A stretch of 64,000 nucleotides of DNA from DASUFE01 sp036274675 (GTDB taxonomy: Bacteria > Pseudomonadota > Gammaproteobacteria > HTCC5015), in the NCBI GenBank assembly GCA_036274675.1, contig DASUFE010000088.1, positions 1 through 64,000 on the forward strand. Reading direction: 5' to 3'. This document shows, piece by piece, positions 60,938 through 64,000 of the stretch. A program made the position numbers and the translations under genes. The notes beneath the pieces were generated by a model. It ran no database searches and was not told where the DNA came from. It was given only the letters and a program-made list of their open reading frames with translations. The first letter of the stretch is position 1. The number at the start of each line of letters is the position of its first letter.

Positions 60938-61771
60938 CTAATGAAGCTTCTTTACCGCGCTTTGCAGTTCGATGATATGCCCGCGGATTCGCTCGGCTTC
61001 GTCGGCCTGCGGATTCATATTCAGGAAGGTCCTGTAATCCGAGAGCGCGGCCTGATGACATTCGATCGTGTGATAGATCGAGCCGCGGAACAGGTATTCG
61101 TAGGGATTGTCGGGAGACAGCAGCAGAATCCGGTCTGAGGTCTTCAGCGCCTTGTCGTGCGTCTCATTCTGCATGTAAATGCCGCGCAGGTTGCGCAGTA
61201 TCCGCTCCAGGATTGCCTTGTTACTCGCCGGTTCGAGCAGTTCCTCCAGGGAACCCTGTTCTTCCTGCTCCCGGTTGCCGCGAAAATGCGCTATCCGGAA
61301 CTCCAGTTCATCCTCGCCCAGCGAGATGCCTCCGAAAAACGGATCCAGAATGATGCTGCCGCTGCCCACATTGAAGCGCACCAGAAAATGCCCGGGGAAG
61401 GACACGCCTTCCAGATCCAGCCCCAGCCGCTGGCCGACTTCGAGATAGACGATGCTGAGCGAGATCGGGATGCCGCAACGGCGATCGATGACGTCGTTCA
61501 GCAGGCTGTTGCGCGGGTCGTAATAGTTGTCCATGTTGCCGCGAAAACGCTGCTGTTTGAACAGGTAATCGTTCATCGTTGCGATGATGCCTTCGGCGTC
61601 GTTGGGATTGTGTATGCGTTCGTCGATGTCGAGCGCGAAACGATCAAGCACGCCCATGTAATGCGGGATATTCAACTGCGGGTACTCGTCCCTGGCGATG
61701 ATCAGCGCGGCCTCGGCCAGATCGATCTCATCATCCTCCAGGGAGACGATTTCGTTGAATTCGTTGCCCAT
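60938..61771 (-). CDS. SirB1/YchA-type transglutaminase-like protein with TPR
   Basis: 277 residues from ATG 61771 (a start at 61807 would add 12). RCGIPISLSIVYLEVGQRLGLDLEGVSFPGHFLVRF is the SirB1 core; the C-terminal third has TPR helices (LKTSDRILLLSPDNPYEYLFRGSIYH). The domain resembles transglutaminases but the Cys is followed by GIPISL and enzymatic activity is unproven. Function unknown. Confidence 0.88.
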   Translation of the reverse strand: MGNEFNEIVSLEDDEIDLAEAALIIARDEYPQLNIPHYMGVLDRFALDIDERIHNPNDAEGIIATMNDYLFKQQRFRGNMDNYYDPRNSLLNDVIDRRCGIPISLSIVYLEVGQRLGLDLEGVSFPGHFLVRFNVGSGSIILDPFFGGISLGEDELEFRIAHFRGNREQEEQGSLEELLEPASNKAILERILRNLRGIYMQNETHDKALKTSDRILLLSPDNPYEYLFRGSIYHTIECHQAALSDYRTFLNMNPQADEAERIRGHIIELQSAVKKLH

Positions 61772-61920
61772 GGGTTTATTTATAATGGATTCCCCGTAGT
61801 TAAGCAAAGTAAAAAACAGATTTTTCTCAAAAGCTGCAGCAAACAGCTTAATCGTCCGGAAAATCAGAGCCTTAGCGTAATTCCGGGCGCCGGGTGAGCA
61901 GGGCGGCGAAACCCTGGGGC

Positions 61921-62730
61921 TCAGCGCTTTGCAGGAACGGGCACATATTCGACATGAGTGTCAAAGATGCCATCACCCCGCAGATTGAATACCCGGCAGG
62001 CGGGCGGCAGGTTGTCCGGGGCGTAAAGCGGGCTGCCCGGCCTGAACTGGATGCAGGTGGAAGGCGTGCCCAGATAAAGCACGGAACCGGTGTTTTCCAG
62101 GAATTCCTGGTGTATATGGCCGAAGGCAACGGCCTTTACCTGTGGATGCTGAAGCAGCAGCGAGTTTAAAGCCTTGCCGTTGCGCAAACCGAGCCGGTCC
62201 ATCCAGGCGCTGCCGACGGGAACCGGATGGTGATGCAGGACCACCAGTGTGGGAGTCACCGGGAACCGCTGCAACTCCTGCCGCAGGCGGTCCAGCTCCT
62301 GCTGCGCCAGCAGCCCCGCGGTTTCTCCAGGCACAGTCGAATCCAGCAGATAAATCTTCCAGTGACTGAGGCCGATAGTGCCGCCGATGCCGATTTGCCC
62401 GGCGAATGCTGCATGCATCCGTTGAGAGTTGTCATGATTGCCGGGGATGGCGTAAACAGGAACCCCGAATTGAAGGACCGATCGCTTCAGCCATTCGTAA
62501 CTCGCGGCGGATTCATCCTCGCTCAGGTCGCCGGTCAACAGCAGTGCCTTAAGATCGGAATGCCGCCGGGCGATATGTCTGAGCACATGCTCCAGCGTAC
62601 GCCCCGGCCTGACGCCCTTGTGTACCGCGTCGGGGTCCGCATAAAGATGGCAGTCCGTCAACTGGACCAGCTTCTGCGGACGCGCCAGCCGCCGCGGCGG
62701 GTATGTTTTCTGCTGCAAGGTATGCGTCAC
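61921..62730 (-). CDS. cpdA: Metallophosphoesterase, CpdA-type cyclic nucleotide phosphodiesterase
   Basis: 269 residues with the five calcineurin-like metal motifs in order: LTDCHLY, TGDLSEDE, GNHDNS, LHHHPV and FGHIH. Best match is CpdA, which hydrolyses cyclic AMP, but the family includes other substrates. Stands alone on the minus strand, divergent from the O-methyltransferase. Confidence 0.88.
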   Translation of the reverse strand: MTHTLQQKTYPPRRLARPQKLVQLTDCHLYADPDAVHKGVRPGRTLEHVLRHIARRHSDLKALLLTGDLSEDESAASYEWLKRSVLQFGVPVYAIPGNHDNSQRMHAAFAGQIGIGGTIGLSHWKIYLLDSTVPGETAGLLAQQELDRLRQELQRFPVTPTLVVLHHHPVPVGSAWMDRLGLRNGKALNSLLLQHPQVKAVAFGHIHQEFLENTGSVLYLGTPSTCIQFRPGSPLYAPDNLPPACRVFNLRGDGIFDTHVEYVPVPAKR

Positions 62731-62769
62731 GTCCTGATATAGGATCCTGTTTCAAAATTACTTCGTTAA

Positions 62770-62951
62770 TTCGAGCAAGAATGCTCTCGCAAAGCTTGCC
62801 AGGAGCGCTATATCATCAGCCGCAGGGTTTGCCAAGACATTGCAGCCCACGTGGCACGTATTCGCGGAGTGCGCGCCAGGACAACGGAATTTGCCTTGGC
62901 GAACCGTGTCTGGCCAGCGTCTCTGCGCACTTCGCGGGAGATATTGAATTT
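62770..62951. repeat. Degenerate family A repeat
   Basis: ATGCTCTCGCAAAGCTTGCC on the left, CCAGCGTCTCTGCGCACTTC followed by GCGGGAGATA on the right, between cpdA and the O-methyltransferase gene. A segment resembles the repeat at 51204. Confidence 0.5.
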
Positions 62952-62987
62952 TGAGATGAATGCACCGGATTCATTGTGGAGCGACTC

Positions 62988-63650
62988 ATGTCGAACAGAA
63001 CTTTAACATTGACCCCGCCCTTGTACGAGTATCTGTGCAAGGTATCCTTGCGCGAACCGAAACTATTCGCGCGATTACGCGAGGAAACGCTGCGCGACAG
63101 TGGAGCGACCATGCAGATATCGCCGGAGCAGGGACAGTTCATGGGCTTGCTTGTGGAATTGACGGGAGCCCGCAACATTCTTGAGATCGGCACCTATACG
63201 GGTTACAGCTCCCTGTGCATGGCCTTGGCCATGCCTGAGGACGGGCGCCTGGTCTGCTGCGATATCAGCGAACAATGGACGGGTATTGCGCGTCGTTACT
63301 GGACTGAGGCCGGTGTGGAAGACAGGATACGCCTGCATCTGGCGCCGGCGCTGGAGACCCTGGCGAAACTGCTGGCGCAAGGCTCGGCCGCGACTTTCGA
63401 CATGGCTTTCATTGACGCCGACAAGGAGCATTATCCCGAATATTACGAGGCCTGCCTGCAACTGTTGCGCCCGGGCGGACTGCTATTGGCGGATAACACG
63501 CTGTGGAGCGGACGGGTGATCGATGCCGCGGACGCCAACGCTTCCACGGCAGCGATACGCCGTTTCAATCTCATGCTCCACGACGACGCGCGCATCACCC
63601 TGAGCCTGCTGCCCATCGGAGACGGCCTGACGCTGGCATTGAAGAAATAA
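62988..63650 (+). CDS. Class I SAM-dependent O-methyltransferase (CCoAOMT-like)
   Basis: 220 residues from ATG 62988 with GGAG at 62977-62980; GTG 62976 would add four. SAM motif ILEIGTYTGYSS, metal/SAM residues FIDADKEHYPEYYE and LLLADNTLWSGRV match the caffeoyl-CoA O-methyltransferase-like family. Bacterial members methylate catechols or polyketide-like substrates; the substrate is unknown and no biosynthetic cluster surrounds it. Confidence 0.9.
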   Translation: MSNRTLTLTPPLYEYLCKVSLREPKLFARLREETLRDSGATMQISPEQGQFMGLLVELTGARNILEIGTYTGYSSLCMALAMPEDGRLVCCDISEQWTGIARRYWTEAGVEDRIRLHLAPALETLAKLLAQGSAATFDMAFIDADKEHYPEYYEACLQLLRPGGLLLADNTLWSGRVIDAADANASTAAIRRFNLMLHDDARITLSLLPIGDGLTLALKK

Positions 63651-63677
63651 CATCGCTCTTGAAAAAAACGCCGGCGC

Positions 63678-63718
63678 TTGAGTTATGTCAAGGCGGTAAC
63701 GGCGCCCTCCTGTATGTT
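63678..63718 (+). promoter_or_regulatory. FNR/Anr-like site with class II promoter spacing
   Basis: TTGAG-TTAT-GTCAA at 63678-63691 is close to the FNR/Anr box TTGAT-N4-ATCAA. A -10-like TATGTT at 63713-63718 puts the start near 63725, so the box centre is at about -41, the class II activator position. The porin gene begins about 150 bases later. Confidence 0.5.
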
Positions 63719-63738
63719 CATCATTCGGGAGGATTCCG

Positions 63739-63846
63739 ATGCAACCGGGCAGAAGCCTGTGGCGGCATGAGTGTCATCGAACCTTAATAAATCTCATACA
63801 AATCGGCAACACTGGCCTGAAAGAATCCTCGACGTTTATCCGTTAA
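63739..63846 (+). CDS. Possible 35-residue leader peptide
   Basis: ATG 63739 has a strong GGGAGGA just upstream and the frame runs 35 codons to TAA at 63844-63846, 25 bases before the porin start. No homology is recognised (begins MQPGRSLWRHECH). It could be a leader or a chance frame. Confidence 0.25.
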   Translation: MQPGRSLWRHECHRTLINLIQIGNTGLKESSTFIR

Positions 63847-63871
63847 CTAACATACAACAAAGGGTAATCCG

Positions 63872-64000
63872 ATGAATACACATATTCGTTCTTTCGCCTG
63901 GGTCGTCATGGCGGCCGCGGCGGCCTTCTCCATGCCTGCCGGGGCGGAAGTCAGGATTTACGGCCGCGCGAACCTCAGTCTGGACTATCTGGATAACGGC
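63872..64000 (+). CDS. Gram-negative porin (5' part, runs off window)
   Basis: 43 residues are visible: signal peptide MNTHIRSFAW...MPAGAE (cut after about residue 25) and the first strand VRIYGRANLSLDYLDNG, which is the characteristic start of the Burkholderia/Neisseria-type porin family. AAAGGG lies ahead of the ATG. The rest is outside the window. Probably regulated by oxygen through the FNR-like site. Confidence 0.85.
   Translation, partial: MNTHIRSFAWVVMAAAAAFSMPAGAEVRIYGRANLSLDYLDNG

Overview
The window looks like chromosome of a free-living, respiring, GC-rich gammaproteobacterium. Evidence: the gene order polA / engB / cytochrome c4 / dsbA, hemL-thiE-thiD divergent from rubredoxin, ubiE-ubiJ-ubiB, gmk-rpoZ-spoT and divergent comF/bioB are all arrangements known from this class. 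I cannot name the genus. The glycine decarboxylase P protein is split into two subunits (gcvPA/gcvPB).

Layout. 1-845: 5' part of cstA (minus), cut by the window edge. 954-1628: radC. 1629-3990: a small, partly AT-rich accessory island with a two-gene module whose products share a Gly-Tyr-Gln-Ala-Gly-Arg-Asp motif, followed by a D12-class DNA adenine methyltransferase. 4074-9555: bioF with a coupled LysM protein, bioB, comF, ubiA and a gamma-carbonic-anhydrase-like protein. 9719-13570: a NitT/TauT-type ABC transporter operon that also encodes a SCO copper chaperone and a cupredoxin-like protein. 13738-17881: OsmC protein, TonB receptor and a PA2778/PA2779-type pair. 18061-27112: gmk, rpoZ, spoT, then ubiE-RDD-ubiJ-ubiB (ubiquinone biosynthesis) and uvrD. 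27248-34322: outer-membrane protein, thrB, polA, engB, cytochrome c4, dsbA. 34381-34457: tRNA-Arg(CCG), whose 3' end and terminator are tandemly duplicated.

35396-49039 is a Tad/Flp-type pilus locus (pilins, TadE/TadG-like proteins, CpaB with a long repetitive C-terminal extension, secretin, FHA-fused CpaF ATPase, TadB, TadC, TPR lipoprotein, DUF192 protein, a surface-protein candidate with a C-terminal sorting-like tail). No CpaE/TadZ or prepilin peptidase gene is seen in it. 49175-55066 holds cytochrome c5 and the glycine cleavage operon behind a tandem glycine riboswitch. 55206-63650 carries a diguanylate cyclase, small membrane proteins, hemL-thiE-thiD, rubredoxin, a SirB1 protein, a CpdA-type phosphodiesterase and an O-methyltransferase. 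A porin gene behind an FNR/Anr-like class II promoter runs off the right edge.

Many intergenic spacers outside the pilus locus are filled by related imperfect palindromes (arms like CTCGCGGAGACGCAGAG). Two spacers carry copies of a second, MITE-like element whose internal hairpins differ in sequence but keep their pairing. The strongest candidates for undescribed biology are the motif-sharing two-gene module beside the methyltransferase, the ABC/SCO/cupredoxin operon, the CpaB repeat extension, the structured minus-strand RNA candidate between polA and engB, and the tRNA-Arg 3' duplication with antisense and covarying elements. No CRISPR array, rRNA operon or intact transposase gene was seen.
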